Origin: DASQPE01 sp964519805
GTDB taxonomy: Bacteria > Gemmatimonadota > Gemmatimonadetes > Gemmatimonadales > GWC2-71-9
Reading direction: 5' to 3'
NCBI GenBank assembly: GCA_964519805.1
Contig: CAZFKN010000015.1
Location: 1-39,351 of the forward strand
DNA: 39,351 bases
This document shows positions 7,226 through 15,608 of this stretch, one piece after another. The translations under genes were made by a program, and so were the position numbers. The notes below the pieces were generated by a model, which did not search any database, was not told the DNA's origin, and saw only the letters and a list, made by a program, of their open reading frames with translations. Numbering within the stretch: position 1 is the stretch's first letter; each line of letters starts with the position of its first letter.

Positions 7226-8791
7226 ATGAGCCGACCCCGGAGCATCCTCTGGGTGGACGATGAGGTCGAAAGCCTCATGTCCCACATCCTGTTCCTCCAG
7301 GAGCAGGGGTTCACCGTGGAAACTGCCACGCACGGTGACGATGCCATGGTGCTGCTCCAACGGCAGAACTACGGCGTCGTGCTACTGGACGAGCAGATGC
7401 CCGGTCGCCGGGGCCTCGAGCTGTTCCAGTCGATTCGGGCGATGGACCATGCCCTCCCGGTTGTGATGGTCACCAAGAGCGAGGGGCCCGATACGCTCCG
7501 TGACGCGATCGGCGCGGAGGTGTCGGACTACCTTACCAAGCCGGTCAACCCTCGCCAGATCCTGTCGGTGGTCACCCGCCTGCTCGAAGGCGAACGAATT
7601 CGCCAGCAGCGCCTCTCTCGCGACTTCGCAACCCGATTCCGGGAGCTGGAGTCCCGGCGCGGCTCCCCGATGGGCTGGCGCGAGTGGGTCGAGCTGGTCG
7701 TCGAGCTGGCCGAATGGGAGGTCCGTCTTGGCCAGGCCGACGAGCCGGGCCTCCAGGACGCCCTTCGGACGTTGCAGGACAGCCTGCGGGACGACTTCGC
7801 GCGGTACCTCAAGCACAACTATGCCAGTTGGCTCCACGATTCCCGCACGGACCGGCCGCCGCTGTCGGTCGACATCGGGGCCGAGTTCCTCCGGCCCGTG
7901 CTCGACACGCACCGGCGGGCGATGCTGGTGGTAGTGGACTGCCTGAGGCTGGACCAGTGGGCCATGATCCGGCCACTGATCGCGCAGCGGTTCGACGTCG
8001 AAACCGCTCACTACTTCTCGATCCTCCCGACCGCCACTCCGTTCGCTCGGAACTCGATCTTCAGCGGGCTCTTCCCCGCCGAGCTCGCCGTGCGATATCC
8101 CCAGTGGTGGGTGGAGCAGGACGAGGCCAGCCTCAACGCGCACGAGGCCGAGCTGCTGGTGGAGCAACTCCGGAACGTTTGCGAGCGCCCAGTCGCCGTG
8201 CGATATGAAAAGGTCTTCACCTCCGCCGACGGGGAGAGCCTCCTCAAGCGTCTCCCCGCCCATCTGGCGCAGGATGGTGTGACCGCGCTGGTCTTCAACT
8301 TCATCGACCAGCTGACGCACGGCCGCACGGAGAACCTCACGCTCTATGAAGTGGCGCGGGACGCCTCCTCGCTTCGCAGCCTGACCCGCACCTGGTTCGA
8401 GCGGTCGCCGCTCTGGGACGCCCTCCGCGAGGCCGAGCGCCGGGGCGTTCCGGTGCTGCTGACGACCGACCACGGCTCGATCCACTGCCACACCCCCGCA
8501 ACGGTGTACGCCAAACGCGACACCACCTCGAACCTCCGCTACAAGTTCGGGGACGACCTCCGGGCACAGGATCCGGAGTCGGCTCTCACGGTGGACGACC
8601 TGCCGAGCTTCGGACTGCCGCCGCGCGCGCCGGGCACGCGGCTTCTGCTGGCCACGGGTGACCGGTTCTTCGTCTACCCGACCAAGCTCCGCGAGTATCA
8701 GGCACGCTATCGGGGCGCCTTCCTCCACGGGGGAGTCTCGCCCGAAGAGGTCGTGCTTCCTATCGCCCTGCTCACACCGAGGCGCGGCTGA
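7226..8791 (+). CDS. porX: PorX-like response regulator with PglZ/alkaline-phosphatase domain
   Basis: The 521-residue product has a receiver domain (1-120: acidic pair D11/D12, phosphoacceptor D55 in LLDEQMPG, T83, K105 in YLTKPVN), a helical linker (about 125-205) and a PglZ-type alkaline-phosphatase-superfamily domain (about 215-518). Candidate metal/catalytic residues are D238 (VVVDCLR), T271 (LPTATPFAR), D360/H365 (NFIDQLTH), D415/H416 (TTDHGS) and H501 (LHGGVSPEE). Length and order match PorX of Bacteroidota, which with PorY controls type IX secretion and whose phosphatase domain cleaves oligonucleotides. No sensor kinase or type IX gene is visible here. It overlaps the next glycosyltransferase by one base (TGATG). 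The gene symbol is by similarity of architecture. Confidence 0.88.
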   Translation: MSRPRSILWVDDEVESLMSHILFLQEQGFTVETATHGDDAMVLLQRQNYGVVLLDEQMPGRRGLELFQSIRAMDHALPVVMVTKSEGPDTLRDAIGAEVSDYLTKPVNPRQILSVVTRLLEGERIRQQRLSRDFATRFRELESRRGSPMGWREWVELVVELAEWEVRLGQADEPGLQDALRTLQDSLRDDFARYLKHNYASWLHDSRTDRPPLSVDIGAEFLRPVLDTHRRAMLVVVDCLRLDQWAMIRPLIAQRFDVETAHYFSILPTATPFARNSIFSGLFPAELAVRYPQWWVEQDEASLNAHEAELLVEQLRNVCERPVAVRYEKVFTSADGESLLKRLPAHLAQDGVTALVFNFIDQLTHGRTENLTLYEVARDASSLRSLTRTWFERSPLWDALREAERRGVPVLLTTDHGSIHCHTPATVYAKRDTTSNLRYKFGDDLRAQDPESALTVDDLPSFGLPPRAPGTRLLLATGDRFFVYPTKLREYQARYRGAFLHGGVSPEEVVLPIALLTPRRG

Positions 8792-9882
8792 TGCCCGCCC
8801 GCTTCGACGCCCGGGTGCTGCTCGTAGCGGCCGCCGGGACGGAGTCCTTTACGTACCCCCAGCTCTACCGCCGCGCCCTCGAGCGGCTCGGCTGCCAGGT
8901 CGAGCTGGTCGATCTCGACTACGGTCGGGGGTGGGGCCGGCTGCTTGGCATCCCGACACTCGCACCCAGGCTGCGGCGGGCGCTCGCCCGGCACGAGCCG
9001 AGCTTCGTGTTGGTGCTGGACGAGCTGCCGTTGGAGGCGGATGTCATCGCGGCGCTCAGGCGGGCGTCGCCGGCCCGATGGGTCCTGTGGGCCACCGGCG
9101 AGATGTCCCTGGCCCGCTGCGCGGCGCTTCAAGCCACCGGCACCTCCTACGACGCGGTGTTCGTCGGGAGCAGCTCGGCCCGGGACGCGCTCGACAGCAA
9201 GGGGTTCCCGCCGGTCGGCTATTTGCCCGACGGCTGCGACCCGTCGGTGCATCGCCCGATGCGCTCCCGCGATCAATTCCGCGCCAACGTGGTCTTTGCC
9301 GGTCGGGCGACGCCGCATCGCGAGCGCTTCCTGTCCGCGCTGGTCTCCTTTGGGCTGGCCTTGTGGGGCCCCGGCTGGCGCCGGACCGCCCTGCGGGACT
9401 ATTGCCGGGGCGAGCGCCTGGGGCTCTTGGACTACGTCCGGGCGTACTCGGGGGCGTTCGTCGGCGTCAATATCCACCGGGAGGACCCCGTGCTGGCGGG
9501 GGAGGGTTGCAACCGGCGCCTCTTCGAGTTGGCTGCGATCGGGGTGCCCCAGGCGGTGGACGAGAGTGCGGACCTGCGGCGTCACTTCGTGCCCGAGACG
9601 GAGGTCCTGTTCTACCGGGGCGAGCGCGAGCTGAAGGAGCTGGTCCGCCTCATGCTCGAAAACCCGAAGGACACGGCAGCCGTCGCCGAGGTGGCGCGAC
9701 GCCGGGCCCTGAGCGAACACACCCTGATGCACCGGTCGAGCGCGCTGCTGCACGATGTGCTGGTCGCCCGACCGGTGACGAGCACGAGGTCTGCGAACGG
9801 ACCGCGCCCCACGGAGCCGTCCGGCGCGCAGGGGTCTCGACCGGCTGAGCCACCGCGGTCGACGTACTCGCTCTTTCGCTGA
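8791..9882 (+). CDS. CgeB-like glycosyltransferase
   Basis: The 363-residue product resembles CgeB/spore-maturation-protein-type family 1 glycosyltransferases. It has an N-terminal Rossmann half with RALERLGCQVELVDLDYG, the central YLPDGCDPSVHRP segment, a VVFAGRATPHRERFL strand and a C-terminal nucleotide-sugar site with EGCNRRLFELAAIGVPQ. The last ~40 residues are Pro/Ser/Arg-rich and low in structure. The start codon overlaps the stop of the PorX-like gene (TGATG), and the next GT4 gene follows within 15 bp, so the three form an operon. Substrate unknown. Confidence 0.85.
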   Translation: MPARFDARVLLVAAAGTESFTYPQLYRRALERLGCQVELVDLDYGRGWGRLLGIPTLAPRLRRALARHEPSFVLVLDELPLEADVIAALRRASPARWVLWATGEMSLARCAALQATGTSYDAVFVGSSSARDALDSKGFPPVGYLPDGCDPSVHRPMRSRDQFRANVVFAGRATPHRERFLSALVSFGLALWGPGWRRTALRDYCRGERLGLLDYVRAYSGAFVGVNIHREDPVLAGEGCNRRLFELAAIGVPQAVDESADLRRHFVPETEVLFYRGERELKELVRLMLENPKDTAAVAEVARRRALSEHTLMHRSSALLHDVLVARPVTSTRSANGPRPTEPSGAQGSRPAEPPRSTYSLFR

Positions 9883-9896
9883 GCGTCTCCGCGTCC

Positions 9897-11087
9897 GTGC
9901 CGGCCGATCTGCTACTGACGCTCGCCTTCCCCCCCATGGCAGGCGGGGTTTCGCGCTGGATGTACGAGGTCGCCCGGCGGTATCCGCCGCCGGGCATCGT
10001 CGTGTCCACCGGGTTCCATCCGGACGCGGCCGATGTCGACGGCACGCTCCCGTCCCCCGTCGATCGCCTTCCCCTTCCGCCGAAGCAGCTGCGCACGCTG
10101 CAGGGCCTGCTGCTCTGGTCCCGGCGCGCTGCCGTGCTGGCGCGGACCCATCGAGCTCGCTTCATCTGGTGCGGCGACATTCACCCGTCGGCCTATCCCG
10201 CGAAATGGACGCGCGAGCGCGTCGGGACCCCCTTCGGCATCCTGCTCCACGGCGCCGACCTCCTCGTGCTGCAGCATCAGGTCCATCGGTCGGCGATGAA
10301 GCGTCGCACGGCCAGGGCGCTGCTGGGCGCCGCGGCCGTGCTGGTCGCCAACAGCGCGTGGACGCGGGGACTCGCGGAAGTCCTGCTGCAGGAGCTCGAG
10401 CTCGACGTCGAGGAGGACAGGGTGCGGGTGGTTCCACTCGGGACCGACCCCACCTTCTTCCGGCCCGGTGTAGCGACGGGACCCGTGTGCGACCGCTACG
10501 GGCTCAGAGGTGGGCGCTGGCTCCTGTCGGTGTCTCCGCTTGCGCCGCACAAGGGGATCGACACCGTTCTGCGCGCGCTCGCCCTGCTCGATGGCAAGGA
10601 AGCCGATGTGCGCTACGCCATCGTGGGCGAGGGCGAGGGGCGGCGCGAGCTGGAGCACCTGACCCAGACGCTCGGGGTCACGGACCGCGTCCGATTCCTG
10701 GGTGGTGTGCCCGATGCCGACCTACCCGGCCTCTACAACCTCGCCGACGTCTATGTGGGCGCGGCGCGGCGCACGCCGCTCACCGCGGAGGGGTTCGGCA
10801 TCGCGTTGGCGGAAGCGTCCAGCTCCGGGCGCCCGGTCATCGCGGGACGGACCGGCGGGATTCCCGAGGCGATCAAGGACGGAGAGACCGGACTCCTCGT
10901 GGACGCCGAACGGCCGGCAGAGGTCGCTGAAGCGGTTCGGCGCCTGCTGCGCGAGCCGAAGCTCGCGCGCCGTCTCGGCACCGCGGCGCGGCGGGAGATC
11001 GAGCGGTTCTACAATTGGGATCGGGTGGCCCGCGACCTGGCGGCGGTCGCGACTGAGGCGGGGAGGGTGGCGGTGAGAAGTAAGTAG
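9897..11087 (+). CDS. Glycosyltransferase family 4
   Basis: The 396-residue product has the GT-B fold. The N-terminus is PADLLLTLAFPPMAGGVSRW (the glycine loop of GT4 enzymes), followed by ANSAWTRGLA and VPLGTDPTFF. The donor-binding half has LSVSPLAPHKGIDTVLRAL, RVRFLGGVPDADLPGLYNLADV and the E-x7-E motif region EGFGIALAEASSSGRPV. The start is a GTG at 9897, immediately before the conserved first strand. The stop (TAG) lies in a GTGAGAAGTAAGTAG-type repeat, and the C-terminal residues RSK are encoded by it. It probably transfers a sugar in surface-glycan assembly. Confidence 0.93.
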   Translation: MPADLLLTLAFPPMAGGVSRWMYEVARRYPPPGIVVSTGFHPDAADVDGTLPSPVDRLPLPPKQLRTLQGLLLWSRRAAVLARTHRARFIWCGDIHPSAYPAKWTRERVGTPFGILLHGADLLVLQHQVHRSAMKRRTARALLGAAAVLVANSAWTRGLAEVLLQELELDVEEDRVRVVPLGTDPTFFRPGVATGPVCDRYGLRGGRWLLSVSPLAPHKGIDTVLRALALLDGKEADVRYAIVGEGEGRRELEHLTQTLGVTDRVRFLGGVPDADLPGLYNLADVYVGAARRTPLTAEGFGIALAEASSSGRPVIAGRTGGIPEAIKDGETGLLVDAERPAEVAEAVRRLLREPKLARRLGTAARREIERFYNWDRVARDLAAVATEAGRVAVRSK

Positions 11088-11102
11088 TGAGTAGTGAGTA
11101 GT
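11073..11102 (+). repeat. GTGAGAAGTAAGTAGTGAG-type repeat at a gene 3' end
   Basis: The plus strand reads GTGAGAAGTAAGTAGTGAG followed by TAGTGAGTAG. It consists of degenerate 7-mers AGTGAGT/GTGAGAA. The GT4 stop codon TAG (11085-11087) is inside it. It lies between the convergent GT4 and patatin genes and resembles the copies near 2911, 13029 and 14246. Confidence 0.5.
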
Positions 11103-11105
11103 CGG

Positions 11106-12041
11106 CTACGCCGCGGTCTTGGGCTCGCTCGGTAATACCGCGAATGCAGTGGAGGCGCGGATAGCCCGCTCGTTCGGCGGGGGCCAGCGCGGATGCGGCG
11201 CCTGGTCGATCCGGTCCAGATTTCCGCCCAGCGCGTCGAGCGCGTCGCGGGTCGCACGGTAGCCCGCTTCCAGCAGCTCCGGCGTGCGGTCGAAGGCGAA
11301 CATCGAGACGTGCGTCACCTGCGGCTGGAGCAGGACCAGCGGCGGCCCCGACCAGTGCCTGAGGTTGGCCTCGATCTGCGTCTGCATGACCACTTCAAGC
11401 CCGCGGATGTAGGTCGCCGCGAAGCCTTCCAGCTCACCACCTTGCCGCTCGATGCTGGTTGCCGCGACATTCACGGCGATGATCGGCCAGGGCGCCGCGG
11501 CCGCGGCCACGCGCACGGGCAGATTCTCGATGATTGCACCGTCGACGTACTGCCGGCCCAGGATGTCGCGCGGCGGAAAGATGCCGGGCAACGCGCACGA
11601 GGCAAAAACCACGTCGGCCAGGCGCACGTCCTGGGAGGTACCGTTGCCCCAGACCACCTGGCAGCCGGAACCCAGGTCCACCGTGTTGATCAGCAGGCGC
11701 CGCCGGATGTCGCCCAGCTTGCGGTTACCGACGATGCTGGTGATCAGCGTTTCCAGGGGCTCGCGGCGGTAGACGGACGGTGAGAGCATTCGGCGGAGGG
11801 CCATGTCCGCGTGAGCGACCTTGAAGACGTGCCGGCGCTCCACCCGGAGGGCCCGCTCCCGCATTTCGGCTGCGGACATTCCCGAGGCCCAGGCGCCCCC
11901 GATCAGCGCGCCCATGCTGGACCCGACCACCAGGTCCGGCGTGAGGCCACGCTCCTCGAGGGCGCGGAACACGCCGATGTGGGCGAGGCCCTTGAGGCCG
12001 CCGCCGCTGAGGACTACCGAGAACTGGGTCGCCTGTTTCAC
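11106..12041 (-). CDS. Patatin-like phospholipase (RssA/YchK type)
   Basis: The 311-residue product has the patatin Ser-Asp dyad features. These are the oxyanion loop GGGLKG (13-18), the nucleophile elbow GSSMG with S42, and D167 in DGAIIENLP. I choose the GTG at 12041 because GAGG lies 6 nt upstream and the product then begins MKQATQFSVVLSGGGLKG, as bacterial patatins do. An ATG at 12113 would add 24 unconserved residues. No signal peptide is visible, so it is probably cytoplasmic or membrane-associated. It is convergent with the GT4 gene and divergent from the permease. Confidence 0.9.
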   Translation of the reverse strand: MKQATQFSVVLSGGGLKGLAHIGVFRALEERGLTPDLVVGSSMGALIGGAWASGMSAAEMRERALRVERRHVFKVAHADMALRRMLSPSVYRREPLETLITSIVGNRKLGDIRRRLLINTVDLGSGCQVVWGNGTSQDVRLADVVFASCALPGIFPPRDILGRQYVDGAIIENLPVRVAAAAAPWPIIAVNVAATSIERQGGELEGFAATYIRGLEVVMQTQIEANLRHWSGPPLVLLQPQVTHVSMFAFDRTPELLEAGYRATRDALDALGGNLDRIDQAPHPRWPPPNERAIRASTAFAVLPSEPKTAA

Positions 12042-12194
12042 TGCTTGCCTCGACCGATGACCATTGCCTAAGCTTGCAATCCAGGTGCCACTCCCCCAGG
12101 TATCGGCAAACAACGCCAGAACTTGCAGCCCGCCCCTCCGCTCGCTGACCGGCCGCTAGACCGCGGTGCTCCGGGCTCCCCGGAGGCCCCGGGC

Positions 12195-13043
12195 GTGAAC
12201 GCTCTTGCGGTCGTCCGGGACCGCTGGCGCAGCGACGGGTTCTTCCGCCTGGGATTGGTCCTGGTCGCCGTGGTTGTGTCCGCTGCGGCATTTGCTCCCT
12301 GGCTGGCCCCCCACGACCCCCGGGTTGGGGACCTGCAGAACGCCTACCTCCTCCGGCCCGGAGCCAGGTATCTGCTTGGGACGGACACCCAGGGCCGCGA
12401 CGTGCTGAGCCGTGTCCTCTACGGGGCGCGTTTGTCCCTCCTGGTCGGGGTCATCTCCCAGACGGTTGCCGTCAGCTTGGGGGTCCTCCTGGGCCTCGTG
12501 GCGGGCTATTACCAGCGCTGGGTAGACGCGACCGTGATGCGGCTGGCCGACGTCACCCTGGCGTTCCCGACGCTGCTGCTCCTGATCGCCGTGGCGGCAG
12601 CAGTCCGGCCCTCCCTCCCGGTCATTTTCGTCGTCATCGGGGTCGTCGGGTGGGCCGGGATGGCCCGCATCGTCCGGAGTCAGGTGCTGGTGCTCAAGGG
12701 CGCCGAGTACGTCGTGGCGGCGCGGGCGCTGGGCGCCCGGGATCGGCGAGTGCTCTGGCGGCATCTCCTGCCCAATGTGCAGGCGCAGGTGATGATCGCC
12801 GCCACGCTCGGCGTGGCGGGCGCGATCATGGCCGAGGCCGCTCTCTCATTCGTGGGGCTGGGCGCGCAGCCGCCGACGCCGAGCTGGGGGGCCATGGTCG
12901 CGGACGGACGGGACCTGCTCCGGGTGGCGCCCTGGGTGAGTTTTGCCCCGGGCATTGCCATCGGTGTCGCGGTCCTCGGGTTCAATCTGGTGGGCGACGC
13001 GTTGCGGGAGGCGTTCGACCCCAGGACGAAAAGTGAGAGGTGA
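12195..13043 (+). CDS. Peptide/nickel-type ABC transporter permease (DppC/OppC family)
   Basis: The 282-residue product (from the GTG at 12195, with GGAGG 8 nt upstream) is an inner-membrane permease. The first membrane helix is at about 17-36, followed by the OppC_N-type APHDP segment, the LGTDTQGRDVLSRVLYGAR signature (61-79) and further hydrophobic helices. The ATPase-contacting EAA loop is EYVVAARALGA...LPN (171-194), and the C-terminus has ALSFVGLGAQPPTPSWG. A TTG at 12123 would add a Pro-rich, unconserved extension. No DppB, DppA or ATPase gene is adjacent, so the partners must lie elsewhere. Its end lies in a GTGAGAAGTGAG repeat (C-terminus KSER). Confidence 0.92.
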   Translation: MNALAVVRDRWRSDGFFRLGLVLVAVVVSAAAFAPWLAPHDPRVGDLQNAYLLRPGARYLLGTDTQGRDVLSRVLYGARLSLLVGVISQTVAVSLGVLLGLVAGYYQRWVDATVMRLADVTLAFPTLLLLIAVAAAVRPSLPVIFVVIGVVGWAGMARIVRSQVLVLKGAEYVVAARALGARDRRVLWRHLLPNVQAQVMIAATLGVAGAIMAEAALSFVGLGAQPPTPSWGAMVADGRDLLRVAPWVSFAPGIAIGVAVLGFNLVGDALREAFDPRTKSER

Positions 13044-13075
13044 GAAGTGAGAAGTGAGAGTGAGAAGGAAGAAGG
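13029..13075 (+). repeat. GTGAGAAGTGAG-type tandem repeat after the permease gene
   Basis: This is the longest copy. The plus strand reads AAAAGTGAGAGGTGAGAAG, then TGAGAAGTGAGAGTGAG and AAGGAAGAAGG. It is made of about six imperfect AGTGAGA units. It supplies the permease stop codon (TGA 13041-13043) and fills most of the 44-bp gap before the aminotransferase. Confidence 0.55.
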
Positions 13076-13087
13076 GCACCCGTCGGG

Positions 13088-14254
13088 ATGATCGGGTCCA
13101 GGGCCCAGTTCTCACCCGTGGCGCTCCGCTCCGCGGAGTTCCCGTGGACCTCGGAGGCCATCTACTTGAATGCCGCCGGCATCGGGCCGCTGCCGGAGCG
13201 GTCCCGGCGGGTCGTGGTGGAGTTTGCCGCGCTGCGGGCGGCGCCCCATCGGCTTCCGGACAAGGTGCTCTTCCACACGCTGGCGGAGACCCGCCGTCTG
13301 GCGGCCGCGCTCATCAACGCCGATGTGGAGGAAATAGCGCTCGCGCCCAACACGAGCTTCGGGATGAACCTCGCCGCGCGTGCGCTCCCGCTCGAGCCGG
13401 GCGACGTCGTGCTGGTGAGTGATCGGGAGTTTCCCGCCAACGTCTACCCCTGGCTCGCGCAGCGAGAGCGCGGGGTCGAGGTCGAGCTGGCTCCGACGAC
13501 ATCCGAAGGCTGGCCCGACGAGGCCTACATGCTCCAGCGCGTGGCCGATCCCGAGGTGCGGGTGCTCGCGGTGTCCCTCACGCAATTCGCCAGCGGTTAC
13601 ACGGTGGACCTTGGCGGGCTCTCGCGCGTATGTCGCATGACCAATACGCTGCTCGTGGTGGACGCGATCCAGGGCCTTGGTCAGATCCCCGTGGATGTGC
13701 GTGCCACGCCGGTGGACGTGCTGGCGACGGGCGGCCAGAAGTGGCTGCTGTCTCCCTGGGGCTCGGGCTTCGTTTACGTGCGGCGCGGGCTCATTCCGGA
13801 CCTGCGGCCGGCAGACGTCGGCTGGCTCGCCTACGAGGGCACGGACGATCTTTCCCATTTGACAACGTACGACACGACGCTCCGCTCGGACGCGCGGCGC
13901 TACGAGTTGATGACGCTGCCGTACCAGGACTTCGCCGGGATGAACGCGTCTCTGGGCCTGCTGCTCGAGGTCGGCATCGAGACCATCCAGGCGTATCTCA
14001 GGGCGGTTACGCGACCGGTCCTCGCCTGGGCCGCGGGCGCCGGTGCCGGCGTTCGCGTGACCTCGCCGGTCGATTCGCGTGCCTCGGCGATCGTCTGCCT
14101 CGAGCTCCCGGATTTCGTCCGGGCGCGCCGTGCGCTCAAGGCGGCGGGCATCATCGCGACCGTGCGGGAAGGCGCGCTCCGCCTGAGTCCCCATCTGTAC
14201 AACACCCCGGCCGAGATGGAGCGGGTGGCGGAGGTGTTGGATGGCGTAAGGTGA
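13088..14254 (+). CDS. Class V aminotransferase (NifS/isopenicillin-N-epimerase-like), PLP-dependent
   Basis: The 388-residue product is a fold-type I PLP enzyme. It has IYLNAAGIGPLP (25-36), the PLP-phosphate region LAPNTSFGMN (85-94), D192/Q195 in VVDAIQGLG and the Schiff-base lysine K218 in TGGQKWLLSPWGSGF. No active-site cysteine loop typical of SufS/IscS desulfurases is evident near the C-terminus. Activity as an epimerase, kynureninase-like lyase or aminotransferase is more likely than desulfurase, but the substrate cannot be read from the sequence. The stop lies inside a hairpin shared with tyrS. Confidence 0.9.
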   Translation: MIGSRAQFSPVALRSAEFPWTSEAIYLNAAGIGPLPERSRRVVVEFAALRAAPHRLPDKVLFHTLAETRRLAAALINADVEEIALAPNTSFGMNLAARALPLEPGDVVLVSDREFPANVYPWLAQRERGVEVELAPTTSEGWPDEAYMLQRVADPEVRVLAVSLTQFASGYTVDLGGLSRVCRMTNTLLVVDAIQGLGQIPVDVRATPVDVLATGGQKWLLSPWGSGFVYVRRGLIPDLRPADVGWLAYEGTDDLSHLTTYDTTLRSDARRYELMTLPYQDFAGMNASLGLLLEVGIETIQAYLRAVTRPVLAWAAGAGAGVRVTSPVDSRASAIVCLELPDFVRARRALKAAGIIATVREGALRLSPHLYNTPAEMERVAEVLDGVR

Positions 14255-14280
14255 GAGGTGAGAAGTCTCACCACCTTACC
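14246..14280. terminator. Bidirectional hairpin between the convergent aminotransferase and tyrS genes
   Basis: GTAAGG (14246-14251) pairs with CCTTAC (14274-14279), and GGTGAG (14257-14262) pairs with CTCACC (14267-14272) around an AAGT loop. A TGAGA bulge lies on one side. The stop codons of both genes (TGA 14252-14254 plus, TGA 14270-14268 minus) lie within it. It includes a copy of the GTGAGA-type repeat. No long T-tract follows, so termination efficiency is uncertain. Confidence 0.55.
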
Positions 14281-15563
14281 TCGACTTTGACGTAGTTCTT
14301 CTTCCCCTTCCGGAGCAGTACCCAGCTCCGCCCGGCGATGTCGTCACGGGTGAGCACGCGATTGACATCGGTGATTTGCTCGCCGTTGACGTAGTAGCCT
14401 CCCCCCTGGAGACCTCGGCGGGCATCCGCCTTGGACGAGGCGAGCCCGGCCCGAATCAGGAGCTCCACGAGCGGTACCCTTTCGAACGCCTCTCGCGGCA
14501 TCGTTACCACCGGGATGTCGCTGCTCTCCGCGATGACCTGGAGCGCCCTGTCGTCCGCGTCATCGCCGGACCCCCGGCCGAACAGTGCCTCGCTCGCGGC
14601 CCGCGCCCTCTCCGCTTCCGCCTCTCCGTGGACCAGAGTCGTGGTGACCGAAGCCAGGCGCCGCTGCGCTGGTCGAGCGGCGGGATCGCTTTGCTGCGCT
14701 GCTACGAGCGTGGCGATTTCGTCGAGCTCGAGAAAGGTGAACAACTTGAGGTAGCGCTCGACGTCGCGGTCGTCGGTGTTGAGCCAGAACTGGTAAAACT
14801 TGTAAGGGCTCGTACGCGCCGGGTCGAGCCAGATGTTCTCTCCTTCGCTTTTCCCGAACTTGGCGCCGGACGACGTCGTGATGAGCGGGAAGACGAGCCC
14901 GTGCACCTCCCGCGACTCGCGCCGGGACACCAACTCGATGCCAGCGGTGATGTTTCCCCACTGGTCGCTGCCGCCCATCTGCAGCTCGCAGCTCTCTTCC
15001 TTGAACAGATGCCAGTAGTCGTACGCCTGGACCAGCATGTAGCTGAACTCGGTGTAGGAGATGCCGGTCTCCATCCGGCTCTTCACGGACTCCTTCTGGA
15101 GCATGTAGCTCACGGTGAAGTGCTTGCCGGTGTCCCGCAGGAAAACCATGAGGCCGAGCGGCCGGAGCCAGTCGGCGTTGTTGCGCATGCGCGCGTCGTT
15201 GCTCCGCGATCTGCGGCCGCCAGCGGCGTCCGGAAACCGGAGGAACTGCCCGAGCTGGGCGCGGATCGCGGCGGCGTTGGCGTCGATCTGCTCGACTGAC
15301 AGGACCGGTCGCTCGGTTCGCTTGCCGCTGGGATCGCCTACCATGGCGGTCCCGGCTCCCAGCAGCGCGATCGGCGTGCCCCCGGCGCGTTGGAGCCAGG
15401 CGAGGCCCATGGCCGGAACCATGTTGCCCACGTGGAGCGAGTCCGCCGTCGGGTCGAAGCCGATGTAGGCAGTGACGGGTCCCCGGGCGAGCCTGGCGGC
15501 CAGACCGGGGGTCGCGTCCTGGAGGAAGCCGCGTGCCTGGTAGAGGGCGAGGAGGTCTGGCAT
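14268..15563 (-). CDS. tyrS: Tyrosyl-tRNA synthetase
   Basis: The 431-residue class I synthetase charges tRNA-Tyr. It has the class I signature HVGN (44-47, the HIGH equivalent) after IGFDPTADSL, tyrosine-site segments such as MGGSDQWGNI (196-205), and KFGKSEG (235-241) as the KMSKS equivalent, the form used by TyrS. A C-terminal S4 RNA-binding domain (about 365-431) carries SSKADARRGLQGGGYYVNG. The start ATG at 15563 follows a candidate leaderless promoter. It is convergent with the aminotransferase gene and divergent from the PBP gene. Confidence 0.97.
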   Translation of the reverse strand: MPDLLALYQARGFLQDATPGLAARLARGPVTAYIGFDPTADSLHVGNMVPAMGLAWLQRAGGTPIALLGAGTAMVGDPSGKRTERPVLSVEQIDANAAAIRAQLGQFLRFPDAAGGRRSRSNDARMRNNADWLRPLGLMVFLRDTGKHFTVSYMLQKESVKSRMETGISYTEFSYMLVQAYDYWHLFKEESCELQMGGSDQWGNITAGIELVSRRESREVHGLVFPLITTSSGAKFGKSEGENIWLDPARTSPYKFYQFWLNTDDRDVERYLKLFTFLELDEIATLVAAQQSDPAARPAQRRLASVTTTLVHGEAEAERARAASEALFGRGSGDDADDRALQVIAESSDIPVVTMPREAFERVPLVELLIRAGLASSKADARRGLQGGGYYVNGEQITDVNRVLTRDDIAGRSWVLLRKGKKNYVKVEVRW

Positions 15564-15569
15564 GGGTAA

Positions 15570-15598
15570 AGCGTAACTAGAAGAGGGTGAACGGTGAA
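15570..15598 (-). promoter_or_regulatory. Candidate leaderless promoter for tyrS
   Basis: On the minus strand TTCACC (15598-15593), a 17-bp spacer and TACGCT (15575-15570) are followed by 6 nt and the ATG at 15563. Transcription would begin at the start codon. No Shine-Dalgarno sequence precedes the ATG. Confidence 0.52.
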
Positions 15599-15608
15599 CC
15601 GATCACGC

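Noticed and set aside
7382..8728. A 448-codon minus-strand frame opposite the PorX-like gene
   Set aside because: The plus-strand frame has receiver and phosphatase motifs; the antisense frame has none.
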